Assembly (NCBI GenBank): GCA_963835935.1
Contig: CAWIHK010000002.1
Location: forward strand, 310,001 to 374,000
Reading direction: 5' to 3'
DNA: 64,000 nt
From: CAWIHK01 sp963835935
Lineage (GTDB): Bacteria; Bacteroidota; Ignavibacteria; UBA10030; CAVZMI01
Shown here: piece after piece, positions 16,215 to 26,700 of the stretch
Layout: the number at the start of each line of letters is the position of its first letter
Numbering within the stretch: position 1 is the stretch's first letter
Notes under the pieces: model-generated
Databases searched by the model: none
Told to the model about the DNA's origin: nothing
The model's input: the letters and a program-made list of their open reading frames with translations, nothing else
Position numbers and translations under genes: made by a program

Positions 16215-19058
16215 TCATTTCATCTTTATAGATAACTCGGAACCATTATATTTCACGATCTCATCGGGTGTTACAGAAAAATCTAACCCGACGGATTTAC
16301 CATCCCGAATCCACACAATTTCAAATGTCCGGGTTTCCAGCATTCCTTGAAATTTACCCGACCTTTTACCAATTTTTAATATACGTTCTTTTTCATTATA
16401 AATCAGCGGGATGAGTGTGAATTCACCCTTTTCATAATTGTAATTGACATTCGCATCTTCGTACAAAGAAAACTCTCCATCATTTCCCGCGTAGACAAAT
16501 AAACGAATAGGATCGGCATTCTTTTCATCAGCACATTGAATATCAGGCCCGCACGGAATAATGGAACCTCCCTTTACAAACAAAGGAATGTCCGTATACG
16601 GAGCTTCCGCTTGAATGATTTCTCCTCCATGAAGAAGTTTCCCGGATCGAAGATCATACCAGACTGTCCCAGCTGGCAGATAAACAGAACGGCTTCGTGT
16701 TTTATATTCAGTTACCGGATTAACAAGCAGAGCTGAGCCAAACATAAATTGATTGCCGATATTGAATACATTCCTGTCATAACCAAAATCCATAACAAGT
16801 CCCCGCATTATCGTATAGTCGTTCTGTGTAACCATTCCGGCAAGCGAATAGATATACGGCATAAGACGATAACGCAGTTTGTCGTAAGCCAGCATTGTTT
16901 GATAAGCCGGGTGATCATCCGGTGCAACGTTGAACATCTCGCGGTACGGAAATTGTCCGTGCACCCGGAACAAAGGACAGAACGTACCAAATTGGAACCA
17001 ACGTGTCATCAGTTCACGCCATTCATCAAGATCGGCGCTTGAAGGTTTTTCGTATCTCGGTTCAACAGAAAAGCCTCCGATGTCTGTCGTCCAGTATGGA
17101 ATTCCGGCAAGGCAGAAATTCAACCCGGCAGAAATTTGTGTGTTCAAATCGTACCAACGTGCTGCCACATCGCCGCTCCATGTAGCGGTTGCGTACCGCT
17201 GCTGGCCGGCGAATGCAGAGCGTGTTAGAATAAATACGCGCTGATCCGGATTGGAACCGCGCTGGCCTTCATAGACTGCTTGTGAATTCACCAACGAATA
17301 AGTATTGAGGTATCTCGCAGCAGTACCGAGAGCCGTAGGTCCGATCCGCAACCGCCATTCATCAAACGATAAATTGGATTGAAGATCGGGTTCTGTGGAA
17401 TCGAGCCACCATGCGTCGAACCCTTTAGCGAATAATTTTTTATCGATCTGGCTCCAATATAATTTTCGAGCCCCTTTACTGTAAGGATCATAAAATGTTG
17501 AAACGTATCCCGGCCCCACCCAATCTTTTTGGCCTACATCGACGTTTCTCATATACAACCAACCGTGTTCTTTGAATGCATCATAATTCTTCGTTCCGAC
17601 ATAGAATTTTGGCCACACTGAAATCATGATATGCGTATGCAAATCGTTGTGGAGCGTATGAACCATTCCAGCCGGATCGGGGTATCGAGTTGAATCGAAC
17701 TCATGATCTCCCCACTTATTTTCTTCCCAATAGAACCAGTCTTGAACAATGTTATCAAGCGGAATTTTTCTATTCCGAAATTCTTTCACTACACCAAGAA
17801 GCTGATCTTGTGTTTGATATCGCTCTCGGCATTGCCATAAACCCATCGCCCACTTGGGCATCATAGGAGCTTTGCCTGTTATCTCGCGATAACCGTGAAT
17901 TACTTGGTCGGAATTTTCGCCGGCGATAAAATAATAATCAATTTGATCGGCGACTTCCGAATAGAGCGAGAGAGTATTCCTGTCATCATCTTTACCCGGA
18001 GGTAAATATTTCAGTCCGATATATCCACCCGAATGAATCCATTCGATTTTAATGGAGTGACGTTCACCGGGTTTCATATCCAATTCTTGAAGCCGTGTCC
18101 ACGGCATCCAATTCTGTCGCCATGAATCGACAACAAGTTTATTATCTATCCACATTTTTATATAACCCGAACCGAACAGTCTGAACTTATGAATGCCCGC
18201 TTCATGGCTTTCTATTTCGCCGCTCCACCGAATTGCGGCCACATTTTTCTGAAAACCTTCCGGGAATGAATCATTCACAATAATATTTTCATGTTCAATT
18301 CTAGATTCAGTTCGGATTGTGAATAGAGATTTAAATTCTTCATCTTTGAAATATTCAGCCGTTAATCCGCCTTCTCGCCCATCTTTCCCGAATAATTTAA
18401 ATGAAGAGATGGACTCATAGTCCCGGATGTCGCCTAACTTAGTGCGGGAATTATTATCCCATAAAATTCCATAGTTCTTGCTGGAAACGAGAAACGGATT
18501 AATATCGACCACATTGTACTGCCAGAGATCGACATCGCGCCCTTTGTAATTCATGATTGCATTCTGATGCGCACCCAGGCCATAAAATGCTTCATCATCC
18601 GGAGAATTGAAAATTTGTTGAATGTGGTAGGTATGTTCGCCCATAACTTCCGCAGGTGTTATTATTTTTCCCCCATCCACCTTTTCCTGCAGGAGTAATT
18701 CGCCGCGTGAGTTATAAAACGATATTGCTCCGGTTTTTTTATTTACATGAACAGCAAGCTTTGAGGTAGTAATTTCCAGAGAGTCCTGATATTGTTTCAG
18801 CGACCAAGTTGCAGATTCCCATTTGGTTTTATTAACCATCAAGCTTCGACGATCGGAAAAAGATTTCTCAGGTGCTGCTATAATGCGAATGATATTTTCG
18901 CTATAAACCTGGATTTTGATAAGTTGTGGATCAGTGGCATTTTGTTTTTTTAATTCAAGGATGATTCCATCTTCCTTTTTTTCAAAAGCAGAAGCAATCA
19001 TGATATTTAGAATTAGAGAGAAAAAGATTATCGAAACGCGAAAATGTTTGAGATTCAT
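16215..19058 (-). CDS. glycoside hydrolase family 31 with PA14 insert, alpha-xylosidase-like
   Basis: 947 residues from the ATG at 19058, preceded by AGAAAGGACTC; a longer frame to 19094 has no ribosome site. Signal peptide, then the GH31 N-terminal sandwich. A PA14 domain is inserted at about 230-355 (GLTAEYFKDEEF, GYIKMWIDNKLVVDSW, IKIEWIHSGGYIGLKY). The catalytic barrel follows, with nucleophile Asp 553 in AWWLDSTEPD and acid/base Asp 630 in TWSGDVAARW. The TEPD context and the inserted PA14 match alpha-xylosidases of the YicI/BoGH31A type more than alpha-glucosidases. It lies 23 bases upstream of GH2 in one operon. A terminator-like hairpin (19121-19150) separates it from the lipoprotein gene upstream. 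Alpha-xylosidase activity would act on xyloglucan oligosaccharides. Confidence 0.87.
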   Translation of the reverse strand: MNLKHFRVSIIFFSLILNIMIASAFEKKEDGIILELKKQNATDPQLIKIQVYSENIIRIIAAPEKSFSDRRSLMVNKTKWESATWSLKQYQDSLEITTSKLAVHVNKKTGAISFYNSRGELLLQEKVDGGKIITPAEVMGEHTYHIQQIFNSPDDEAFYGLGAHQNAIMNYKGRDVDLWQYNVVDINPFLVSSKNYGILWDNNSRTKLGDIRDYESISSFKLFGKDGREGGLTAEYFKDEEFKSLFTIRTESRIEHENIIVNDSFPEGFQKNVAAIRWSGEIESHEAGIHKFRLFGSGYIKMWIDNKLVVDSWRQNWMPWTRLQELDMKPGERHSIKIEWIHSGGYIGLKYLPPGKDDDRNTLSLYSEVADQIDYYFIAGENSDQVIHGYREITGKAPMMPKWAMGLWQCRERYQTQDQLLGVVKEFRNRKIPLDNIVQDWFYWEENKWGDHEFDSTRYPDPAGMVHTLHNDLHTHIMISVWPKFYVGTKNYDAFKEHGWLYMRNVDVGQKDWVGPGYVSTFYDPYSKGARKLYWSQIDKKLFAKGFDAWWLDSTEPDLQSNLSFDEWRLRIGPTALGTAARYLNTYSLVNSQAVYEGQRGSNPDQRVFILTRSAFAGQQRYATATWSGDVAARWYDLNTQISAGLNFCLAGIPYWTTDIGGFSVEPRYEKPSSADLDEWRELMTRWFQFGTFCPLFRVHGQFPYREMFNVAPDDHPAYQTMLAYDKLRYRLMPYIYSLAGMVTQNDYTIMRGLVMDFGYDRNVFNIGNQFMFGSALLVNPVTEYKTRSRSVYLPAGTVWYDLRSGKLLHGGEIIQAEAPYTDIPLFVKGGSIIPCGPDIQCADEKNADPIRLFVYAGNDGEFSLYEDANVNYNYEKGEFTLIPLIYNEKERILKIGKRSGKFQGMLETRTFEIVWIRDGKSVGLDFSVTPDEIVKYNGSELSIKMK

Positions 19059-19109
19059 ACAGAGTCCTTTCTCCCAACAATTTATGTGCATCACGATAGA
19101 AAGATATGT

Positions 19110-19150
19110 CTACAAAGAAAGGGTCGGAACCGAAAAATCAGCACCGACCC
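19110..19150 (-). terminator. intercistronic terminator/attenuator between the uptake cassette and the hydrolases
   Basis: On the minus strand GGGTCGGTGC-TGATTTTTC-GGTTCCGACCC (19121-19150) forms a strong stem followed by TTTCTTTGTA. It begins 23 bases after the TIG lipoprotein stop and ends about 50 bases before the GH31 start. A near-identical hairpin follows the paralogous lipoprotein gene at 38206-38233. Incomplete termination here would lower hydrolase expression relative to the uptake genes. Confidence 0.75.
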
Positions 19151-19172
19151 CATTATATCCATATGTTACTTT

Positions 19173-20390
19173 TCAATAATTTGGCGCGCCCGGTGTTCCA
19201 ACATCGACTTGATACGCGGTATAAGGATAATTCGAAAGCGCAGAATTACCCGTTGACAAATAAAGAAAATTTCCAGGACTAGAGGTTATACTGTTGATAT
19301 AGCCTGCAAGAATTCCTTTATAAAGGATGTCGAGGTTGCCTGTAGCCATCGTTAGAATCAAAAGCGGATCATCGGCAGCAGTCGCTATGTACATATACGA
19401 ACCATCTGCCGAAAACGTGATACCTGTGATAAGACGATTTGAAAACTTAGTCGTCATCCAATCCAACACCAGTTCTTGTGATCCCAAAGTACCATTTGAA
19501 TCCATAATCTGATGACGATAAATTTTCTTACTCGCAGCATTGGTATCTATCACATATACATAATCATTACAAACGCGGATACCAGTAATTACATCTGATC
19601 CATAAGTACTATTCACTGTATAACTAGAATCGCTTGTTTTCATGGTTACAAGACCAGATGCCCGACCACCGCCATACATAATACCATGCTCGTCAAAATC
19701 AGCATATTTAAGTACTTTAGTAGAACTTTTATACCATTGAGTCGCCGCTGTATCGGCTCCATTTAAATCAATACTCAACATCTTCGTGAAACCATAAAAG
19801 AAGACAAGTCGTTTCCCATCGGGACTAATTCTTGCCTCGGTCGGTGTATTTACTCCGACTTTACCAATCTTTGTTTTGACGCCGCCAGGTGTGATTTTAT
19901 AAATATCGTTAGTTAAATTACCGATAGTCGCGTACAGGTTTCCTGCACTATCCACAGTGACGGTATTTACTTTAATTGTAGGAGCTAAAAAATTACCATA
20001 GTGCTGCGTGACCTGATCGATTTTGTAGGGTTGTGATTTTGCCGACAGATAGGCGCCTGGCGTAACAACAGTCGCCACACAAGAATCGGAGACTAGATTT
20101 GGTCTCCGGACAACAATCTGGCTAGAGCTATTCGATACTATTTCTGCAACCAGTCTGTTGAAATATACAATGTTTCCTGAATCTGCAAAATTTTGGCCGG
20201 TAATAGTTATATAATTAACTCCACCCTTCGCTTCACCAACTGGAATAATTCCTGTTACTGTTGGAGATCCAGGAGGCGTATATGATTGTTCCCACAACGG
20301 TTCTGCAACGTTGTATTTACATCCTGATATAGATGCGAAGATTGCAATAGTGATAAGGAATGCAATCATAAAAAATTTATTTACTTTCAT
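19173..20390 (-). CDS. IPT/TIG-domain beta-propeller lipoprotein (cassette A)
   Basis: 405 residues. Lipoprotein signal with lipobox ISGC (Cys 24), a linker, an IPT/TIG domain (about 43-130: PTVTGIIPVGEAKGG, ITITGQNFADSGN), and a C-terminal NHL/propeller-like region (NTVTVDSAGNLYATIG, EARISPDGKRLVFF, ITGITFSADGSYMYIAT). The architecture matches the surface glycan-binding lipoproteins encoded in Bacteroidota polysaccharide loci, so a role in holding glycan at the outer membrane is the best inference. The ribosome site AAGGAG precedes the ATG. It is 20 bases after the PorV-like gene and ends before a strong terminator. Its paralogue is the gene at 38257-39519, with the same closing sequence DVGTPGAPNY / DIGTPGAPNY. 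Confidence 0.75.
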   Translation of the reverse strand: MKVNKFFMIAFLITIAIFASISGCKYNVAEPLWEQSYTPPGSPTVTGIIPVGEAKGGVNYITITGQNFADSGNIVYFNRLVAEIVSNSSSQIVVRRPNLVSDSCVATVVTPGAYLSAKSQPYKIDQVTQHYGNFLAPTIKVNTVTVDSAGNLYATIGNLTNDIYKITPGGVKTKIGKVGVNTPTEARISPDGKRLVFFYGFTKMLSIDLNGADTAATQWYKSSTKVLKYADFDEHGIMYGGGRASGLVTMKTSDSSYTVNSTYGSDVITGIRVCNDYVYVIDTNAASKKIYRHQIMDSNGTLGSQELVLDWMTTKFSNRLITGITFSADGSYMYIATAADDPLLILTMATGNLDILYKGILAGYINSITSSPGNFLYLSTGNSALSNYPYTAYQVDVGTPGAPNY

Positions 20391-20410
20391 TTTCTTTCTC
20401 CTTCATCGAC

Positions 20411-21454
20411 TCAAAGTGAAAACCGTGCGGTTACCCGTTGAACCTTATCGAACACTCCAAACGGTGTGTATGAATAATCAAACGCAAAACCGGTATATGC
20501 TAATCCGACCCCGAACGAAAATGCGCTTTCGTCGTACTGTGATTTTGAGATATATCCGCCACGCAACATTAAGACATTCATAAAGTTATACTCAAGTCCT
20601 ATTTTTATCTCTTCCGGATGATCTCTAAAATGCGTTGCATCTACGCACATATAAAGTGTTTGATTGTCCGGATTATGTGAGAGAAGATCGAACAGGTTCA
20701 TCGAAATGCCTAGATTAAATTCCAACGGAGCCTGAAATTCTTCTTGGACATATTTATATTCCGCCGAAAAATTCCTAATCGACATTCCAAACACCAGGCT
20801 CTTTATTCCCGTCTTAAATTGAGTGCCAAAATCGAATATGAGCGGCTTCAATTTATTCTGAACGGTCTGAGAAGTTGTGTCTGAGACCGTACTATCCGCT
20901 ACCGTTCTTTGTGTAACCACATGATTTATATCCGGTGTCAAATTTTGTTGCGCCCAACTGATATGACCGCCTACGCAAAATCGATCCGACAATTGCCTTG
21001 CATAACCAAAGCCCAATGCCGCGGCATTTGGATGGAATATTCCAACATCGGTATATCCCTTATCCTCCGCCGTATTGACCCGTGTTCCAATAAAATCCCC
21101 ATAGTTTACATATTGGAAACTAAAACCGAAGACACCATAATCGCCTCCGGCAGGATTAAATGCCAGACTAAATGTATAGTGATTAATATCGGCAATCCAT
21201 TGGTTAATACTTGCAGTCAAATCGACTGTTTTATCCATTTTTGCCATACCTGCTGGATTGAAAAATAAGGCACTCGAACCGATTTGAAGGCTGGTCATAG
21301 CTCCTGCCATTGAAGCCGCTCGAGCATCGGAAACAACGCTTAAAAACTGGAAACCGGTTTGTGCCAACTTTTGATTCTCCTGGGCAAATCCAAAATTGAA
21401 CAGCAGGCATCCCATGAGAAATACAACAACAAAATTACTTATTCTCTTCTTCAT
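20411..21454 (-). CDS. PorV/PorQ-family outer-membrane barrel (cassette A)
   Basis: 347 residues. Signal peptide (cleavage near FAQ), then the family's N-terminal signature TGFQFLSVVSDARAASMAG, SSALFFNPAGMAKM and repeated amphipathic strands to a terminal ARFSL. PorV/LptO is an FadL-like barrel that shuttles T9SS cargo by binding its C-terminal sorting domain; PorQ is a related barrel. Here the gene lies between a protein with a T9SS-like tail and a surface lipoprotein, so a cassette-specific shuttle or a structural partner are both possible. The start follows TAAGGAG. The paralogue is at 39540-40574, with the same ribosome site sequence. Family assignment is firm; role is inferred. Confidence 0.85.
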   Translation of the reverse strand: MKKRISNFVVVFLMGCLLFNFGFAQENQKLAQTGFQFLSVVSDARAASMAGAMTSLQIGSSALFFNPAGMAKMDKTVDLTASINQWIADINHYTFSLAFNPAGGDYGVFGFSFQYVNYGDFIGTRVNTAEDKGYTDVGIFHPNAAALGFGYARQLSDRFCVGGHISWAQQNLTPDINHVVTQRTVADSTVSDTTSQTVQNKLKPLIFDFGTQFKTGIKSLVFGMSIRNFSAEYKYVQEEFQAPLEFNLGISMNLFDLLSHNPDNQTLYMCVDATHFRDHPEEIKIGLEYNFMNVLMLRGGYISKSQYDESAFSFGVGLAYTGFAFDYSYTPFGVFDKVQRVTARFSL

Positions 21455-21465
21455 TGATTTTCTCC

Positions 21466-23694
21466 TTACCTGATGATCACGAATTTGCGAAAAGTGGATT
21501 CACCTTTTCTAAAAATCACATCTCCTTGATGATACATCAAATCGCCTTTATGATAGATCAAGCTTAATTTTTCATTATAAATATCCCATGGAGCAATCTT
21601 ATCCTTAGAAGCTACAGCATCCTCAGTCACCTCGACATACAGAATATAAATTCCGCTCACCACAATCTGTCCCGAAGAAGTATTGGAATCCCAACCTTCA
21701 TCTCCCGAACCATTTGTATGCTGTATTTCCTTAATCAACGTCCCATTCTCTGTGTAGATTCTTAATTTACATACTGGTGGGAGACCATAGAATACAATAT
21801 GATCATACTGCGATGTCGTGCCGAATTGAAATGCACGTTCACGAATATCGTAAGGATTCGGCACCACACGGACCTCAGACAAAAGATTACCTGATGGCCT
21901 CCGTAGATATGCGGGCACTGAAGTCATCGTGGGAAATTTACTGCTGTATAACGGCACACCTGGATATAAATCGTTCTGCGTTCCATCATCTTTCGCTTGG
22001 ATGTAATAATAATAGTTAAAACCTCGAACAGCCGACGTGTCGTCATACGAAGTGACTGATTTATCTAACTCAACCAACTTTGTATAAACGGTTTCATAAT
22101 CCTTGACATGACCTTGAGACCTGTAAATGACATAACCTGCTAAATGAGCACCCGTACTGGGATCCCACATAAGCTGAATCCGGTCACCGCCCGATTTAAC
22201 TGTAAACGTGGGTGGTGCAGTTGGCGCTTGCGGAATTTTGTAACCGGAATTAAAATTCGCGATTGCATTTCTAAAAGTTTGCATGATCGAATCTTTTCCT
22301 GTCTGAACCCATGCACGCGTGTAATTTGTAAAACTTGTGTCTACGGAACCATCCGGCATCTTCAAAGTTGGGCTGCCAGTCCCCGTATAATAATTATACC
22401 ATACGGCACCAACGGATCGGCATTGCTCCCAACTTATGCCACTAACTCCTTCAGCGAACACAATTCGGATACTATCGCCTGGAGCAAGTGTGTACGGACC
22501 AAAACCCTGTCCTTGAGTTGTTCCACCACCACCATCTCGATCCGGATGCTGGCTTCTCCAGTCTGCAATATAGTTACCAACGCCAACAGATTGCTCGTGA
22601 GTCTGAGCAAGATGTCCTTCTGTCATCGCCTTATAACGTAATCCCATAAAATTGTCGTCATACTGGCTGTAGGGTGCAGTCATTATTGTGTTTGCGTCGC
22701 AGGCAATGTACGCTGTCGTGGTTGGTTGAGTATTGTCGTCTGTCCAATCTTGTGGACTCTTAGAAGCAAGCAAGGTAACTGCACCGGCGTATTTAGCTGA
22801 GCCTAATACTCCCGGCCAATCTCCACCAAGCTGATTTGGGCAACCCCAATCTTCTGCATAAGAAATATTCAGCCGACTTTTGTCAGGAGCATAATAACCA
22901 TAGAAGCCTCTGATATCGGAATTTCTATAAAGTCCAAAATCGCTATATTCCGAGCTGGTTCCCCATAGGGATGAAAAATCACCCCAAGTGGAGCCAAAAG
23001 CGGCAGCGGTAACACCGGCAAATGCATATCTGTAATTAAAATAAACATAGAAATTATTCAAAGTTTGTGACGAGACATCACCATTGGCATTGATAATTCC
23101 AGTATTTTTAAAAACATAATCATGGATAAAGTAATTATCATGATTTTGTTGCGTGAAAGCCAGCACTTTCTTTCTTACCGAAACTCCCATAGATGTGTTG
23201 AAATCGATCTGTATCATCCGATCACATGGTAGATCGGGTTGCAGGCCGTCTAAAACATCGTATAAAGTATTGTTCGTTCCAGTTTGATTGTCGACAGTGA
23301 TGATTGGGGGATTTTCACGTCCGTACAATCTCACCATTTGCGAAAAAACCATCGCGGGCTGATTAGCGGCATCGTAACGAGGCCCGGCACCAACAACTTT
23401 TACGCTCAATACTTTTTTTTCAATCGGGTCGTTAAAATTTGAACATCCAAGCCATAATGCTCTCATTCGGACATTCAATTGCCCGTCACCATACTGGGCA
23501 GGCCATGCCATAAAATTCGGAGTTCCTGCTGGATAAACTTCGCATTCAGCGCCAAAATCCATGAATTGTTGTTGTACTGAACCGATACGCATCCATCTCA
23601 GATCCTGCGCCATGATAGTAGAATATCCACTAGTGATGAGCAGTAGGCCTATCACTAGCGGAAGTATTCGAATATTAAAATCTCTTTTTTTCAT
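21466..23694 (-). CDS. secreted fibronectin-III protein with T9SS-like C-terminal domain (cassette A)
   Basis: 742 residues from the ATG at 23694 (MKKRDFNIRILPL, signal ending near IMAQ). An ATG at 23730, overlapping the receptor stop as ATGA, would add 12 residues. The large N-terminal part (about 30-490) matches no family I can name. A fibronectin type III domain follows (TAPPTFTVKSGGDRIQLMW ... YYYYIQAKDDGTQNDLYPGV). The C-terminal region reads VRVVPNPYDI, CKLRIYTENGTLIKEI, SGIYILYVEV and ends RKFVIIR, resembling a T9SS type A sorting domain. It lies 11 bases upstream of the PorV-like gene. By position it stands where SusD would in a Bacteroides locus, but it has no SusD features. Its paralogue is at 40586-43105. 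Confidence 0.7.
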   Translation of the reverse strand: MKKRDFNIRILPLVIGLLLITSGYSTIMAQDLRWMRIGSVQQQFMDFGAECEVYPAGTPNFMAWPAQYGDGQLNVRMRALWLGCSNFNDPIEKKVLSVKVVGAGPRYDAANQPAMVFSQMVRLYGRENPPIITVDNQTGTNNTLYDVLDGLQPDLPCDRMIQIDFNTSMGVSVRKKVLAFTQQNHDNYFIHDYVFKNTGIINANGDVSSQTLNNFYVYFNYRYAFAGVTAAAFGSTWGDFSSLWGTSSEYSDFGLYRNSDIRGFYGYYAPDKSRLNISYAEDWGCPNQLGGDWPGVLGSAKYAGAVTLLASKSPQDWTDDNTQPTTTAYIACDANTIMTAPYSQYDDNFMGLRYKAMTEGHLAQTHEQSVGVGNYIADWRSQHPDRDGGGGTTQGQGFGPYTLAPGDSIRIVFAEGVSGISWEQCRSVGAVWYNYYTGTGSPTLKMPDGSVDTSFTNYTRAWVQTGKDSIMQTFRNAIANFNSGYKIPQAPTAPPTFTVKSGGDRIQLMWDPSTGAHLAGYVIYRSQGHVKDYETVYTKLVELDKSVTSYDDTSAVRGFNYYYYIQAKDDGTQNDLYPGVPLYSSKFPTMTSVPAYLRRPSGNLLSEVRVVPNPYDIRERAFQFGTTSQYDHIVFYGLPPVCKLRIYTENGTLIKEIQHTNGSGDEGWDSNTSSGQIVVSGIYILYVEVTEDAVASKDKIAPWDIYNEKLSLIYHKGDLMYHQGDVIFRKGESTFRKFVIIR

Positions 23695-23726
23695 TGTGTA
23701 TCTCAATATTTGTTTTTGGTTAATTG

Positions 23727-26700
23727 TCATTCTATATCCAATGAAAGTCTAATTCCAAATGCAATCGCGCGTGGATTTAAAAACCAGAATGTAGAAGCGC
23801 CTGGCATATTAATATATGCTTTGTCCTTATTGACTTTATCGATTGTAGCCTGATCTACCTGCACCCACGATCTACTTCCCGTAGCCGGGTCCTTAACAAC
23901 ACGCCAGTATTTCCCGGTACTACCTTCGTAATAGAACGCATGAATATCATCCGGAGCCGCTACAAAGGAACCATTCTTCTGTTGAATTTCAGACTGATAA
24001 ACTTCCGGCTGCCAATCTGTTCCTGGTGTGCGATATTCTCCGAATTTATCATTCCCCGGAATATTGTTGTATGCATTACTCTTCGGAAGGTGCAATGATG
24101 CTTGATAAAACTGATCACTGGTACCCTCAATACCGGCTGTACTCATTCGAAGTCCATTAAATAAATTGTTGATGTCGGCAAAAAACTGAAGCGAAAAACG
24201 TTTCATAACGATAGTTTTGCTCAAACGCAACGTTCCGTCAATATAATCCACAAATTGAACATTGTTGACTATACCTGAAACATTTTGTGGATTGTATGTG
24301 GTCCATCCACCCGCGCTCCAGTTCAACAATAAATCCATTCTCCAATTACTTAAGATTGGCCCAAAATCTTCAGGTGTATAGAAACTCAGATTCGCTCTCG
24401 CATATGGTGTAGGCGTTGAACGAGTTTGATACAAATTTACAGTCGTCTGGTTATACAGCTGTTGGCGAACGGGATCTTGGAACTGTTGACGTTCATTAAA
24501 ATTACCAGATGACACAACCTGATATGTATAATTAATAAAACCAGAGAACCAACGGCCTGTCGATTTTCGAATTGTAATTTCAAACCCGCGTATATCCGAA
24601 TATAAATTACTTGTTGACAGATAATAGAAAGATCCGTTAGTCGGTGTATACCTGGTTGTATCTTGCTGATTTGAAATATCACGATAGTATGCCGTTACCT
24701 GAAGTAATATCGAGTTAAACAGTAAGTGATCATATCCTAATTCGTATGAGATTGTTTTTGCTAAGGTTAAATTCGGATCTCCGAGTTGTGTTAATGAATG
24801 ATCTGGTGTCCGTTGCACACGGAATAGGGTTTCATACTGTGGTACTTCTTTGAAGTGTCCATAATTGAAAAATAATTTAGAGTCTTCGGTAATTGGATGT
24901 GATATACCCAACCGTGGACTGAGTTGCCACTGAGCTTCTGAACTCTTCGTCGGAAAAACAAGAAAATTATTGTAGTTACTCCCTATAAAATTGGGATCGT
25001 ACGGATTCGCACTTATATTAGGCCATGTCACCTCGGAATTACTATAATCCAAGCGTAAGCCGGCATTCAATGTAAATCCTTCTGTTTCAAGTTTATCCTG
25101 GACATAGAGAGCGCCTCTGATCGGATAATCCTTAGCCTGAATACGATTCGCATAATTCAGTCCACCAGTTTGCATCTGAATAAAACCATAATCCAAATTC
25201 AGATCGTTGTAATCAAATTCAACGCCGCATTTTACCAGATTATTAAAGTTGACCTGACTTGTGAAATCAGCTTTTAAGGTAGTTACACTTGCAGTGCTAT
25301 TATCTCTCGCAAGTGATTGTTGTTCACCTGCCCAAATTATTACACCGTCACCTGAACTTGCTATTGGATAATAACCGAACGGGTTTGTGCTTTCGTAAAA
25401 ACCTGGAACAATTTCAAACCGTTGAGATGTATCGCGCCCTGCCGGAGGCCTTGTATCGTAATGGCGCTCGAGGTGTTCTAATGAAACTTCATAATATGTA
25501 TTGGCACCTATCGTGTGCGTCAATTTTGCCGAGGCAGATTTATAACTAATGTCTGTCAAACTATATGTCCAATCACTAAACAAATTAAAAAGTGTGCTAC
25601 CACCTGTACCGTTTGCAAGATCGGATGGAGTCTGCGGATAATTTGAGTAGGTCCAATTTTCCGCCATAGTAGCTATATTCCCTGCGGCACCATTAATATG
25701 CAAACGCATAGAATTATTTATATCGGAATTTAAAACAACTCTCCAGTCATGATCGTTGTAATCAGGCCTGGTAGAGGGAAATAACAGCATGTCTTTTTCG
25801 CCGCGGTATGACATGAAGAACCGAAGATTTCCAAGCGGTTCAGATATCAACGGAACAGGGCCGCCAAATCCGGCATCGATGTTATAATCCGGTTCGTTGT
25901 TGGGTATGTGTTTTCGTGTTTCGTATAAAAAAGCACGTTGTGCGCCAATAGGTGTTAAATCGTTATTAGGATTGTCATCTGTACATAATTGTTGTGAGAT
26001 TGAATTCCATCCTGAGAACGGCAGATATTTTTGCCTCGTATAATAATCCCAACCGCCCTGCGATTCGGGAGTATTAGTACCCGTCCAGCAAACTGCATTA
26101 TCCATATATGGTCGTAACCAGTACGAATTCGGATCCTGTATATCCGGGATTCCGCCGCCTCTGTAATATTTTGGTGCAGCCGGAGTAACTCTTACAGTAA
26201 TACCTCCTGAATAAACTCGTTTATCTCCCTCACTTGTAACGATGTTAATAATACCGGCTTGAACCTGTCCATATTCAGCATTGAAACCACCTCGTTCAAC
26301 CGAAATTTCTTTAATGGAATTTAATGGCACCTTGAAGATTACCTGATTATTTCGTGGATCTCTCATCGTGTTTCCGTCGACCATAAACAACGATTGATCT
26401 CCTGAACTTCCGCGAATCTGGATATCTTTTCCATTGTTCGTAATATTAACGCCTGCTTGCATTCCAAGAATATCAGGGACATTGGCAATGGGCAGATTCG
26501 TAATTTCTTTATCGGAGACCGTTGCGACACTCGTAGCCACGTCTTTTTTAATATTCATCTTCCCCCCAACAATGATCAACGCATTTACTTCGATCGCTTG
26601 GGGTTCTAGTGGAATATCGTAGCGTGCCGTCTGATCGATATTGACGCGGACGTCTTTTACAGTCACTTTTCTATATCCGACGGAAGAAATTTGAAGAGTG